A stretch of 64,000 nt of DNA from Butyrivibrio sp. AE3009. GTDB taxonomy: Bacteria > Bacillota > Clostridia > Lachnospirales > Lachnospiraceae. The notes under the pieces are model-generated. The model had not been told where the DNA came from, did not search any database, and saw only the letters and a list, made by a program, of their open reading frames with translations. The translations under genes were made by a program, and so were the position numbers. Of the stretch, positions 1 to 9,360 are shown in pieces; the stretch's first letter is position 1, and the number at the start of each line of letters is the position of its first letter. Location: assembly GCF_000420845.1 (NCBI RefSeq), contig NZ_ATVS01000007.1, positions 62,001 through 126,000 of the forward strand, read 5' to 3'.

Positions 1-2
1 CC

Positions 3-236
3 GATCAGGCAGACAGAGTTTGCAGAAATATCGGAGAGATCCTCCGTGCTGCAGGAACAGACTATGAGCACGTGGTTAAGACTACCTGCTTCCTTGCTGA
101 GATGAGTGATTTCGCTCCTTTCAATGCAGTATATGAGAAGTATTTCACAGGCAAGCCTGCCAGAAGCTGCGTTGCAGTTAAGCAGCTTCCCAGAAACGTT
201 CTCTGTGAAGTGGAGGTTGTAGCTTACCTTAAGTAA
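3..236 (+). CDS. RidA family enamine/imine deaminase (partial, 3' end)
   Basis: The left edge of the window cuts this gene; 77 codons remain, ending in TAA. The pieces RSCVAVKQLP and VEVVAYL near the C-terminus are typical of the RidA/YjgF/UK114 family, whose conserved arginine lies in the ARSCV block. RidA proteins are small cytosolic trimers of about 125 residues that hydrolyse reactive enamine and imine intermediates from amino-acid enzymes to keto acids and ammonia. Roughly the first 48 residues are missing. The next gene starts 24 bp downstream on the same strand, so the two may be co-transcribed. Family assignment is by eye but the C-terminal motif is characteristic. Confidence 0.85.
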   Translation, partial: DQADRVCRNIGEILRAAGTDYEHVVKTTCFLAEMSDFAPFNAVYEKYFTGKPARSCVAVKQLPRNVLCEVEVVAYLK

Positions 237-260
237 TGCACTATCGTTGGGGGAAGGGTT

Positions 261-1310
261 ATGAAGCAACGACTTATTTGCGCTTGTTTGCTGGCGTCTG
301 TCCTTCTGTCGGGATGTGGGAGTCTCGTTGGAAGGCGCAATATAGACTCCGGTTTTGCCTATATAGAGAGCCATGAATATGAGAATGCTCTTGAGAGCTT
401 TGCCAGTGCCGAGAATAACGGGGAGGACGAATGCCTATTGCACAGAGGAAGGGGCATCGCACTTCTTAAGACCGGCGAGTATGAGCAGGCTGCCACTGAG
501 CTGCTGGCATCCCTTGCAGCCGATGAGGGAATAGTTGATGACATGGATTTTGACACCAACTACTACCTGGCGGAGGCCTTTTTTAACATGGGTGAATACA
601 GTAAGGCCAAGGAGGTCTATGATGCCATTCTTGGACTTCGAAGTAAGGATAGCAGTGCTTATTACCTCAGAGGTGTGGCACTTCTGGCATCTGGCGACCA
701 TGACAATGCCTATTCGGATTTCACCAGAGCCATTACCTTAAGTCCCAAGGATTATTCCATGATCATCATGATCTACAGAGCTCTTGATGAGCACGGCTAC
801 GGAGATGAGGCCACAGCCCTTCTTCAGACCGCCATGGACAACGGTCAGAACTTCATGACCAACTACGAGAAGGGGCAGATTTCCTATTACCTTGGAAATA
901 ATGCCGAGGCCCAGAGCTATCTTGAGGCCGCCAGGAACGAGAGAGATCAGGAGAAAGAGCCTGTGGTCCTTCTTCTTGGCCAGACCGGAGAGAAACAGGG
1001 CGACTACAACTACGCCATCAGCGTATACAAGACCTATATAAGCGAGAATCCGGATTCCGCCCTTGTCTACAACCAGCTTGGCATGTGTCAGATCAAGCAG
1101 GGCGATTACGAGGGAGCTGTTGCTTCCTTCCAGTCGGGACTTGCCCTTGGTGATAAGGATGTGGAGCAGGCCCTTATGCTCAATGAGATAACCGCTTATG
1201 AATATATGGGAGAGTTCGGACTTGCCTCCTCTCTGATGGAGACCTACAGGCATGACTATCCCGATGATGAAGTTGCAGCAAGAGAGAACGTTTTTCTTTC
1301 TACAAGATAA
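261..1310 (+). CDS. TPR-repeat lipoprotein
   Basis: A 349-residue protein of unknown specific role. It opens with a lipoprotein signal peptide: positive MKQR, a hydrophobic stretch and the lipobox LLSGC, so the mature protein should be lipid-anchored at Cys19 on the outer face of the membrane. The rest is a run of tetratricopeptide repeats, for example ALESFASAENN, YSKAKEVYDAILG, AYYLRGVALLASGDHDNAYSDF and VYNQLGMCQIKQGDYEGAV. TPR arrays are helical scaffolds for protein-protein contacts, so a binding or assembly role at the cell surface is the reasonable inference. A G-rich ribosome site (GGGGGAAGGG) precedes the ATG. A clear hairpin terminator follows the gene. Confidence 0.85.
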   Translation: MKQRLICACLLASVLLSGCGSLVGRRNIDSGFAYIESHEYENALESFASAENNGEDECLLHRGRGIALLKTGEYEQAATELLASLAADEGIVDDMDFDTNYYLAEAFFNMGEYSKAKEVYDAILGLRSKDSSAYYLRGVALLASGDHDNAYSDFTRAITLSPKDYSMIIMIYRALDEHGYGDEATALLQTAMDNGQNFMTNYEKGQISYYLGNNAEAQSYLEAARNERDQEKEPVVLLLGQTGEKQGDYNYAISVYKTYISENPDSALVYNQLGMCQIKQGDYEGAVASFQSGLALGDKDVEQALMLNEITAYEYMGEFGLASSLMETYRHDYPDDEVAARENVFLSTR

Positions 1311-1323
1311 TATTGTACCTTTC

Positions 1324-1374
1324 GATGCATCCGTGGTGCTTTTTAGTGAGCATCTTGTGGATGCATCTTTTGTT
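1324..1374 (+). terminator. Terminator after the TPR lipoprotein gene
   Basis: Perfect 9-bp inverted repeat GATGCATCC (1324-1332) / GGATGCATC (1359-1367), with a smaller TGCT/AGCA pairing inside the loop, followed by TTTTGTT. It lies 13 bp after the stop codon. Confidence 0.7.
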
Positions 1375-1411
1375 ATAAGGTTTCAGATCATATTCTTTGG
1401 GGTAAAAAAGT

Positions 1412-3376
1412 ATGGGAACAGCTACGAATTCCGTTCATGAGAGCTTAACAAAAGAATATCTGGGAAGGGCGGGAAACTGCGGCATCTACGACAGATATCC
1501 CGATATTTCAGACAGAACTGCCTGGGAAGGACTCCCGCACCGGGTCAAAAAAGAGCTTATAGAAGAGGGTGAAGAGGCTCTTAAGGAGCCCTGGACCGAG
1601 CTTCTGATCTCGGATTTTATGACTTTCAAAAGAACCGGTAACAGAGTAAGGTTCGAGGATAAGTATTTTCCCAGAAGAAGGAAACTAAATAAGCTCGTAA
1701 TGGCAGAGTGCGTTGAGAATAAGGGGCGGTTCCTTGATGATATTCTGGACGGACTCTACCTAATATTGGAGGAGACCACCTGGTGTCTTCCGCCCCATAC
1801 CAGCTATGAGAGAGACGCAGAGCAGGAGATACTTCCCGATGTCACCAGGCAGATCATAGACCTGTTTCAGGCAGAGAGCGGCGCTGAGGTGGCCTTTATA
1901 GAGTATCTTCTTCGCCCTGTATTTGATAAGATAAGCCCTCATATCGGAATTTATGTCAATGAGAGGCTTAAAGAGCGCATCTTTGAGCCCTATCTTCGTC
2001 AGCATTTCTGGTGGATGGGAGATGGGCAGCAGACCATGTGCAACTGGACTCCCTGGATTACCCAGAATGTTCTTATATGTGCACTTACAAGAGAAGAGGA
2101 CTTTTTTACCGTAAAAGAGAGACAGCAGTTCCTGGAAAAAGCTGCTGAATCCTGCGACTATTTCCTTGATGAATACGGAGAGGACGGTGGCTGCAACGAG
2201 GGAGCCCAGTATTATTCCCATGCGGGACTGTGCCTCTTCGGATGTCTTGAGCTTATGGACTGTTCATTAAAAAGCCCTGAATTCTCAGCTATATACAAGG
2301 AAAACAAGATTAAGAATATCGCCGGCTTCATTGTAAAGATGTATGTGGGAGAGGGATACTATGTCAATTTCGCAGACTGCAGCCCTCTGGCAGGAAGGCG
2401 CTGCGCGAGGGAGTTTCTCTTTGGCAGGGCTGTTGGAGATGATGTACTTGCTTCTTTTGCTGCGGAGGATTACAGAACAGCACCAAGGAAGGACAGGCTT
2501 ATATCCGGTGAGATCAATCTCTTTTACCATGTGATGCAGGCCTTTGCTGCCGGTGAGATGGAGAGTTTTGCTACAAGCGATGAGCTTCCTAAGGACTGCT
2601 ACTTTGACAGCATGGGACTGATGATCGCCAGGGACAAAGTGTTTACTCTTGCAGCCAGGGCGGGAGATAACGCAGACTCCCACAATCACAATGATGTGGG
2701 CTCCTTTACTGTGTACAAGAATGGCAGGCCCTTTGTCATTGATCTTGGCGTTGGGACCTATACGGCCAAGACCTTTTCAGACAAACGCTACGAACTGTGG
2801 ACAATGCAGTCCCAGTTCCACAACCTTCCTACTTTTGCGATGAGAGAGGTTGGAGATGTGCTGGGCACAGACCCTGCTGCGGATGCTAATAACCCTGATA
2901 TCATCATGGAAAGAGACGGCAAAGAGTACTGCGCAACGGATGTTAACTGCATACTGTGCACTAATGTAACCGGCAGCAATGGTAAAGAAGTTAGTTCTCT
3001 CAAGATGGATATCAGCAGCGCCTATGCGGTGGGAGATAAGATAGGAGACTTGGATTTTTCCTATGAGAGGACCATTGCTCTGTGCAAGGGAACGGGAGTT
3101 ATCGTAACAGACAAATACACCGGACAGCTGCCGGTGTATATGAGTATCATGACTTATATGAAGCCTGTTATTTCCGGGGATTCCTTTGGCAAAGCAGTAA
3201 ATATAGATGTGGGAGACCTTGGAAGTATCCGGGTTACGGGAGGCGTCAAAAAAGTGCGGATAAGCGAATATCCCATAACCGATGCCAGATTGTCCGCAGC
3301 CTGGAAGGGCAGTGTGTATCGCATTTTGCTGGAAATGGACGAGACAGCGACTGATTACGAGTTTAGGCTTCTTTGA
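1412..3376 (+). CDS. Heparinase II/III-like polysaccharide lyase
   Basis: A 654-residue protein. The N-terminal half (about residues 30-360) is an alpha-helical toroid with aromatic blocks such as HFWWMGDGQQ and NWTPWITQN. The C-terminal half contains the family signature ADSHNHNDVGSFTVYKNG, with the catalytic-type histidines and Asn, then FVIDLGVGTYT and SQFHNLPTF. Heparinase II/III enzymes break uronic-acid-containing glycans by beta-elimination, leaving unsaturated uronyl ends. No signal peptide is visible, so it probably acts on imported oligosaccharides. A GH88 unsaturated-uronyl hydrolase at 6123 would handle its products, although an opposite-strand gene separates them. The 3' end overlaps the convergent GGDEF gene by 14 bp. 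The exact substrate cannot be read from the sequence. Confidence 0.85.
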   Translation: MGTATNSVHESLTKEYLGRAGNCGIYDRYPDISDRTAWEGLPHRVKKELIEEGEEALKEPWTELLISDFMTFKRTGNRVRFEDKYFPRRRKLNKLVMAECVENKGRFLDDILDGLYLILEETTWCLPPHTSYERDAEQEILPDVTRQIIDLFQAESGAEVAFIEYLLRPVFDKISPHIGIYVNERLKERIFEPYLRQHFWWMGDGQQTMCNWTPWITQNVLICALTREEDFFTVKERQQFLEKAAESCDYFLDEYGEDGGCNEGAQYYSHAGLCLFGCLELMDCSLKSPEFSAIYKENKIKNIAGFIVKMYVGEGYYVNFADCSPLAGRRCAREFLFGRAVGDDVLASFAAEDYRTAPRKDRLISGEINLFYHVMQAFAAGEMESFATSDELPKDCYFDSMGLMIARDKVFTLAARAGDNADSHNHNDVGSFTVYKNGRPFVIDLGVGTYTAKTFSDKRYELWTMQSQFHNLPTFAMREVGDVLGTDPAADANNPDIIMERDGKEYCATDVNCILCTNVTGSNGKEVSSLKMDISSAYAVGDKIGDLDFSYERTIALCKGTGVIVTDKYTGQLPVYMSIMTYMKPVISGDSFGKAVNIDVGDLGSIRVTGGVKKVRISEYPITDARLSAAWKGSVYRILLEMDETATDYEFRLL

Positions 3377-5918
3377 GCTTTCTCTTGTTTTCGTACATTT
3401 CTATGTCAGCCCGCGAGAAAACCTCCGACACAGTTGTATCGGCGTTAAATCTGGATACACCGGCTGCGATGACCACCGTTCCTCTTTCTTTGTTTTTCAG
3501 GTTGTTGGCCTCAAAGCGCTTCATTATGGAGTCGATATTGTTGTAGTCGCTGCCCTGTACAATAACCGCGAATTCATCGCCGCCCACACGAAATACCGGG
3601 CTGTGCTTGAAAAAGTTACAGATTATGCTGCAGCCGCTTTTGATAAATTCATCTCCGGCCTGATGACCTAAGGTGTCGTTTACCTGCTTCAGGCCATTAA
3701 TATCAAATACTGCAATTGCAAAAGGTGACACTTTATTTGCGGATATCTGAGCGTTAAGAGTTTCTTCCGTGTCAGCATAGGCATGCTTGTTTTTTACACC
3801 GGTGAGTTCGTCCAGAATTGCTTTGTTTTCCACAGCAAAAAGGTGTTTCTCATATTCCTGTTCACGGCGAACGCGCTCATCCACATCGATGACACCGAAA
3901 ATAAGTTTTTCATGATCATCTTCGCTGACCCAAACGGCACGCGCGATCACATAGTTTGGTCTGCCCTGGATGTTGAGTCTGTGGCTGTGTTCAAATATGC
4001 CTCTTGTCGCGATGGTTTTTATGATGTTTTCTTTGGTAAAGGCTGACAGGAAGCTGTTATAGTCTTCATGATAAATTCCTTTCGAACTGTTCTTTATTAC
4101 TTCGTTAAAGAAGTCATCACCTTCATCCTCCATTCCCATATCCGTTATGATACCTGCCGGAGTAAATCTGGTGTAATGGCCGGTTTCCGGATCTACGGTG
4201 TAGATATAAATATAATCACCGGAGAGAGCGCCGATTCTTGAATAGACCAGCTGTTCTTCCTTTGCAAGGCTGATTATCTCGCGGTTTTTGATCAGCTCAT
4301 CTACATCGCTGACGCCCATGATGATATGCTTTTCATCGCTGCCGACTCGGACAATCTTCAGGCTGACATAGGAGAGAGAATCGCCTATTAATACTCTGGT
4401 AACAAGGGAAAAGATGCCGTTATTATTAAGGGCATTCATGATTTTTTCTTTGGTAAAATCCTTGATGAACTGCGACTTATCTTCTTCCTGCATAGTGACA
4501 TCGAAGTCCGGCCTGGTCAGGTCAAAGAAGTTTGTTCCTTTCGATTTTAATGTTATATCTCGGCGTGTACCGTCAGATATGTATTGGGAGAATTCTTCTG
4601 TATCCAAATCAACAAAGTACAGGGATATGTAATCAGAAGACAGAGTTCTGGCAATGTAATTGTAGGTAAGGTTGTCTTCGGAAATCTTATCTGAAATTGA
4701 CAAAATAGCAATAGCGATGGCGCTGCATCCGGTAACGGGATTCTGAGCGATCCTTCTGATAAAAAGCTGCAGACTTCTTCCGTCCGGAAGACGGTCATCG
4801 ACAATAAGCCGGTTTCCGTTCTTTGCGCACTGCCTTATCTGTGTTAAGGTATAGTATCCGGGGCCGGGTTTTATGGATGAAAACTCAAAGGAAGAGCTCT
4901 TTCTCATACCCGGAAGAGCAGCGGCTTCAAATTCCTTGAAGCTTTTGTTGCTTCGAATTATTTTTATCTGTTCATCGTCCATGGAAATGATGATCATCGG
5001 TAAGGTGTCAAAATAGTCTTTTAACCCGTCGCTTTCGCTCTTGGAAAAAGAAAGATCATAGAGGCTTATCTTGCCAAGCTGCTCGTAGTATTCACTCTCT
5101 GCGGGATTCTCAAAGCCTATCTGAATGCCTTCCTCGTTCCTTTTGATGATCTGAGCAAGGGAAAGCGGAGTGGTGTAGTAAAAACCCTGAAGCTTAGTGC
5201 AGCCGATCTCCTTCAAAAAGTCTGCCTGTTCTTTGACTTCCACACCTTCGGCAACGGTGTCTATACCAAGGGAGAGGGCTGTCTTAACAAGTTCTGTAAG
5301 AATAATCTGACCGTCAACGCCATCCAGGATCTTATCTACGAATATTTTATCAATCTTTAAAAGGTTGAATTTGATCTCGAGCAGGATAAGCAGTGATGAA
5401 TAACCGCTTCCGTAGTCGTCCATCCACACCTTAATACCCTGGGACTGGAAGCGTTCAACCTGAGTCTTCATGAACCCAATATCTCTCGAAACAGTTCTCT
5501 CCGAGAGCTCCACAGACAGTTTATCTCTCGAGAGCCCGGAAGCATCAACTCTTTTTACGATTTCCTCCACCATGTCGCAGCACTCAAAATCCGAAGCGGC
5601 GAGATTGATGGACTCAGGAACTATGAAAAGACCGCGTTCGCCCTGGCCCTTCATCTTATTAAGGACCATTTCAACCATATACAGATCAAGTTTGTGGGTG
5701 AGTTTTTCTCTTTCGAGCACAGGAAGAAAGTCAGCTGGGCTAAAGGTTCCTTTTTCGGGATCTTCCCATCTGGCGAAGGCTTCCTCATCGGATACAAGGC
5801 CGCTGGCGGAGCGGATAAGTGGCTGATGATAAGCCTTTATCCATTCCTCTTTGATGGCTCTGTCAAGATTGTCGATGAAGTACTGATCGGTTACCTTTTC
5901 TTTGGCTTGCGTTTTCAA
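3363..5918 (-). CDS. EAL and GGDEF domain c-di-GMP signalling protein
   Basis: An 851-residue soluble protein with unusual order: EAL first, GGDEF last. The EAL domain (about 10-265) keeps ELSERTV, DDYGSGYSSL, LKIDKIFVD, AEGVEV and LQGFYY, but its name motif reads EAF. The middle (about 290-665) holds PAS-like sensor segments. The GGDEF domain (about 690-850) has LTGVKNKHAY, FDINGLKQVNDTLGH and an intact RVGGDEFAV. EAL domains cleave c-di-GMP and GGDEF domains make it; both look potentially active here. The start is a TTG with GGAG 8 nt upstream, and no better ATG exists nearby. It is divergent from the GH88 gene and monocistronic. Confidence 0.88.
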   Translation of the reverse strand: MKTQAKEKVTDQYFIDNLDRAIKEEWIKAYHQPLIRSASGLVSDEEAFARWEDPEKGTFSPADFLPVLEREKLTHKLDLYMVEMVLNKMKGQGERGLFIVPESINLAASDFECCDMVEEIVKRVDASGLSRDKLSVELSERTVSRDIGFMKTQVERFQSQGIKVWMDDYGSGYSSLLILLEIKFNLLKIDKIFVDKILDGVDGQIILTELVKTALSLGIDTVAEGVEVKEQADFLKEIGCTKLQGFYYTTPLSLAQIIKRNEEGIQIGFENPAESEYYEQLGKISLYDLSFSKSESDGLKDYFDTLPMIIISMDDEQIKIIRSNKSFKEFEAAALPGMRKSSSFEFSSIKPGPGYYTLTQIRQCAKNGNRLIVDDRLPDGRSLQLFIRRIAQNPVTGCSAIAIAILSISDKISEDNLTYNYIARTLSSDYISLYFVDLDTEEFSQYISDGTRRDITLKSKGTNFFDLTRPDFDVTMQEEDKSQFIKDFTKEKIMNALNNNGIFSLVTRVLIGDSLSYVSLKIVRVGSDEKHIIMGVSDVDELIKNREIISLAKEEQLVYSRIGALSGDYIYIYTVDPETGHYTRFTPAGIITDMGMEDEGDDFFNEVIKNSSKGIYHEDYNSFLSAFTKENIIKTIATRGIFEHSHRLNIQGRPNYVIARAVWVSEDDHEKLIFGVIDVDERVRREQEYEKHLFAVENKAILDELTGVKNKHAYADTEETLNAQISANKVSPFAIAVFDINGLKQVNDTLGHQAGDEFIKSGCSIICNFFKHSPVFRVGGDEFAVIVQGSDYNNIDSIMKRFEANNLKNKERGTVVIAAGVSRFNADTTVSEVFSRADIEMYENKRKLKEA

Positions 5919-6053
5919 GGCTGCAGCTCCGTGGATTATGACTTGACAAACGGTTTACAGTATATATTTTATCAGATTTAAATTGGGGGGGTAAATTTTA
6001 TTTGATTTTTTCTTTTTTTTAATAAATATACAAATAATAATTAAAGATTTGCA

Positions 6054-6078
6054 TACTATTGATCCCGAAACAATAGTA
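6054..6078. promoter_or_regulatory. Palindromic operator candidate upstream of the GH88 operon
   Basis: TACTATTG (6054-6061) and CAATAGTA (6071-6078) form a perfect 8-bp inverted repeat with a 9-bp spacer. It lies 45 bp before the chosen GH88 start, in the AT-rich region between divergent genes. Size and symmetry fit a dimeric regulator such as LacI or GntR type, but no such regulator gene is adjacent. Confidence 0.45.
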
Positions 6079-6122
6079 GTATTAAAGAAGTATAGTCTAT
6101 GAATAAAACAGGAGAATTTCTT

Positions 6123-7253
6123 ATGAGTACTGATTGGAGCAGGATAGCTGACAAGATTATCAGAAAAGAGGAGAAGGTGGCTGCAAGAAGCAGAGGTAAG
6201 ATTCCATACACCGCAGCCGGACATGTTTTTGACGATAAATCGGATAAAAAGGATATCTGCTGGTGGACTAACGGCTTCTACGGCGGAATGATGTGGCAGC
6301 TCTATCACGCCACAGGCAATGAGCTGTTTCGTGAGTGCGCGGAAAAGCTTGAAGTTAAGATGGATGCCGCATTCATGGATTATAACGGAATGGACCATGA
6401 TGCCGGCTTTCGCTGGCTTCCAACGGCTGTCGCAAATTACAGATTGTCCGGTAGTAAAGAGTCCAAAAACAGAGGACTTCTTGCTGCGGCAAGCCTTGCA
6501 GGCAGGTTTAATTTGAAAGGCAACTTCATCAGAGCCTGGAACGACTGGGGCGATGACAGGGATACAACAGGCTGGGCAATTATCGACTGCATGATGAACC
6601 TGCCTCTTTTGTACTGGGCATCTGATGTTCTTAAGGATCCCAGATTCAAAGACATCGCAGTAGCACATGCGGATACAGCCATGGAATGGTTTATAAGGGA
6701 AGATGGATCCGTGAGGCATATTGTAGGCTTTGATCCCGTGACCGGAGAATTTGACAGAGAATACGGCGGACAGGGCTATGGCGAGGGTTCTTCCTGGACC
6801 AGGGGCCAGACCTGGGCTCTGTACGGCTTTACGCTGAGTTTCATACATACAGGCGATGAGCATTATCTTGAAACCGCCATGCAGGTTGCAGACAGATTCT
6901 GCAGCCGAATCCCTGAAGACGGCCTTATCCCCGTTGACTTCGACCAGCCCGCAGAGCCTCATTACATCGACTCCACGGCAGCAGCCATCGCATCCTGCGG
7001 ACTTCTTACTCTTGAAAAAGAGCTTAAGGAAAAAGATCCTTCCAAGGCTGCCGCATACAGAGCCGCCGCAGAGAAGATGCTTTCAGCCCTTGATGAAAAG
7101 GACTGCGACTATGATCCGGAGCATGATGAGCTTCTAACAAGGTGCTCCGCTTCCTATCATGATAAGGACCATGAATTCCCGATTATCTACGGTGACTACT
7201 ATTACATTGAAGCCATCTGGAAATTGACGGATAAGGAACTGTTTATCTGGTAA
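6123..7253 (+). CDS. GH88 unsaturated glucuronyl hydrolase
   Basis: About 376 residues, the usual size for glycoside hydrolase family 88. These enzymes remove the 4,5-unsaturated uronic acid left by polysaccharide lyases. Support comes from WWTNGFYGGMMWQL, MDHDAGFRWLPTA (first catalytic-type Asp), GWAIIDCMMNLPLLYWA (second catalytic-type Asp), GEGSSWTRGQTWALYGF and HYIDSTAAAIAS, all in family order. No signal peptide is seen, so it acts in the cytoplasm. The ATG at 6123 has GGAG at 6111-6114, 8 nt upstream; an in-frame ATG at 6099 has a weaker site. It forms an operon with the DUF2264 gene and fits functionally with the heparinase-like lyase at 1412. Confidence 0.9.
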   Translation: MSTDWSRIADKIIRKEEKVAARSRGKIPYTAAGHVFDDKSDKKDICWWTNGFYGGMMWQLYHATGNELFRECAEKLEVKMDAAFMDYNGMDHDAGFRWLPTAVANYRLSGSKESKNRGLLAAASLAGRFNLKGNFIRAWNDWGDDRDTTGWAIIDCMMNLPLLYWASDVLKDPRFKDIAVAHADTAMEWFIREDGSVRHIVGFDPVTGEFDREYGGQGYGEGSSWTRGQTWALYGFTLSFIHTGDEHYLETAMQVADRFCSRIPEDGLIPVDFDQPAEPHYIDSTAAAIASCGLLTLEKELKEKDPSKAAAYRAAAEKMLSALDEKDCDYDPEHDELLTRCSASYHDKDHEFPIIYGDYYYIEAIWKLTDKELFIW

Positions 7254-7298
7254 TACGCAAAAAGTAATCACAATATGGACTTTATGGAGAGAGACAGA

Positions 7299-9341
7299 AT
7301 GAAGTTTGAACCCAAACACCTGGACTTTGAGCTCAGCCCTTTTACAGGTCTTACAAGAGATACCTGGATAGATGCTGCAAAATATCTTCTTTCGGGAATA
7401 TTTAAAAATATAGAAAATATCGAAGCTCCCGTGGTTATGCCAAGGTATGAGACCAAGATCACTTACCCTTCCAAGGATGCTCCCATGTGGCGCATCAAGG
7501 CCGAGTACTTCGAAGGCCTTGCCAGAAGCTTTTTTATCGCAGCGCCTCTTATCCATATAGAGCCGCAGCTTACCTTAAACGGGATTAATATTCGAGATTA
7601 TTATAAAAAGCAGGTTCTCTGCGCCGTAACTCCCGGGGAAAAGAATTATGTACTTAATTATTCGGATATGAGAAAGCTTGATGCTTCGAACAATCCCAAT
7701 GCCTGCTATCAGCAGACCGTGGAGACCGCAGCCCTTGTTATCTGCCTGTGGCTGTCAAGGGATGAGATCTGGGATACCTACACCAAGGAAGAGAAGGATA
7801 GAATAGCAGCTTTTCTCACCGACTTTGCACATTCCAATACCGTGCCCCAGAACTGGCGCCTTTTTAACATGCTGGATATGGCTTTTCTGTACATGAATGG
7901 ATATCCCATTGACGAGGATATCATGAGAGACCACGCCCAGAACATCCTCGGCTACTATGTGGGAGATGGCTGGTACAGGGACGGACAGTGCTTTGACTAC
8001 TATTCCTGCTGGGCCTTCAACATGTACACCGCCATCTGGAACAACTGGTACGGTTATGAAAAAGAGCCCTATATCGCGTCAAGATTCGAAGAAAACTCCA
8101 ACGAACTTATGAAGACCTATCCTGACTTTTTTGACAGGGACGGCTTTACCAATATGTGGGGCAGAAGCGGCATATACAGAAACGCCGCCACCGGCGCTTT
8201 TGACGGGAATCTCCTTATGAGAGAATCCTCCATAGATCCGGGCCTGGCCAGAAGGATCTGCTCCGGATCCCTTCTTCAGTTCCTTACAAGGGACGATTTT
8301 CTCTGGGAAGGAGTGCCAACCCTTGGCTTCTACGGCCCTTTTGCACCTCTCCTTCAGGGCTATTCCTGTGCTGAGTCACCCATGTGGCTGGCCAAGGCCC
8401 TTTTGTGCCTGCATTTTCCAAAGGACCATCCCTTCTGGACCGCGAGAGAGAGCGGCGGCACCTTCGAGCAGCTGAAAAAGAATGAAACAAAGGTCACAAC
8501 CCTTGATGGCCCCGGACTTTGTTTTGCAAATCACGAAGCCAACGGGATAACAGAGCTAAGAACCGCCAAGGTTATGAAGGCCAAGGATGATGAGCACGGC
8601 ATGTGGAACTACAGCAAATTGGTATACAGCACCAAGTTCCCCTGGGAGAGTAAGCCCGCTCCGGACGTGGAATCCCAGCAGTATGTCCTTGAATTTCTTC
8701 CGGAGAAAAAATATCACAAGGGTAACGTAACCCTCTGGCACGGAGAATCAGACGGCGTTCTCTACAGAAGGCAGGTCTTTGACTACGAGATGGAGACCGA
8801 GGACCACTGGCGCACAGTGATGAATCTGGCTGACTTCGCAGTGCCCTGCGGAATCTTCAGAGCCGATAAGATAAGAATGTACAGAAGGCCCTTAAGGCTC
8901 ACCCTTGGAAGCTTTGGCTTTCCCGACAACGGTACCGAGATCATCCACAGGGAGATGGATGGCTACAAGGCGGTTATCCTGAAAGGATATGACCACACCG
9001 GAAAGGAAAAACAGCTGGCCTTTACCATCATGGACGGCTGGAGCGATATTAAGATAATAAACAGCGAGGGTACCAACCCCGACAGCCGAAGGTCAATAGT
9101 CATTTATGCAGAGACTGTGAGGGATAAGCAGTACGGCTACGAGCCATATTTTCTTTTTTCCCAGACCATTACCAAGGAGAGCCTTGAGGACTTCTCTGAG
9201 GATGAGATATTCCCTGTGGACAGCATAGTTTACACCGATCCTCAGGGCTGCGGCGGCTACGGCCCTGTTACCATTAACTTCAAGGACGGCACGAAAAAAG
9301 TAGTTGATTTCTCGCAGATTGAGAGTAAACTTTCTCTATAA
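7299..9341 (+). CDS. DUF2264 family protein, predicted carbohydrate-active
   Basis: About 680 residues. The first 400 or so match the DUF2264 pattern: MWRIKAEYFEGLARSFF, NWRLFNMLDMAFLYMNG and YYVGDGWYRDGQCFDYY. The family has an alpha/alpha-toroid style and is often found in polysaccharide utilisation loci, but its reaction is not firmly established. The remaining 280 residues look beta-rich, like lyase C-terminal sandwich domains. It starts 45 bp after the GH88 gene on the same strand, which suggests joint use of uronate-containing glycans. The start at 7299 is preferred because GGAGAG lies 9 nt upstream; an in-frame ATG at 7275 has no good site. No signal peptide is seen. Confidence 0.82.
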   Translation: MKFEPKHLDFELSPFTGLTRDTWIDAAKYLLSGIFKNIENIEAPVVMPRYETKITYPSKDAPMWRIKAEYFEGLARSFFIAAPLIHIEPQLTLNGINIRDYYKKQVLCAVTPGEKNYVLNYSDMRKLDASNNPNACYQQTVETAALVICLWLSRDEIWDTYTKEEKDRIAAFLTDFAHSNTVPQNWRLFNMLDMAFLYMNGYPIDEDIMRDHAQNILGYYVGDGWYRDGQCFDYYSCWAFNMYTAIWNNWYGYEKEPYIASRFEENSNELMKTYPDFFDRDGFTNMWGRSGIYRNAATGAFDGNLLMRESSIDPGLARRICSGSLLQFLTRDDFLWEGVPTLGFYGPFAPLLQGYSCAESPMWLAKALLCLHFPKDHPFWTARESGGTFEQLKKNETKVTTLDGPGLCFANHEANGITELRTAKVMKAKDDEHGMWNYSKLVYSTKFPWESKPAPDVESQQYVLEFLPEKKYHKGNVTLWHGESDGVLYRRQVFDYEMETEDHWRTVMNLADFAVPCGIFRADKIRMYRRPLRLTLGSFGFPDNGTEIIHREMDGYKAVILKGYDHTGKEKQLAFTIMDGWSDIKIINSEGTNPDSRRSIVIYAETVRDKQYGYEPYFLFSQTITKESLEDFSEDEIFPVDSIVYTDPQGCGGYGPVTINFKDGTKKVVDFSQIESKLSL

Positions 9342-9360
9342 TGAGAGAGGATGAATAATT

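Noticed and set aside
738..1253. 171-codon minus-strand frame inside the TPR gene
   Set aside because: It is an opposite-strand shadow of the TPR repeats; composition and lack of a start site argue against a gene.
5919..6122. c-di-GMP or other known riboswitch upstream of signalling or uronate genes
   Set aside because: No conserved aptamer core was recognised here or before the GGDEF, MCP and symporter genes.
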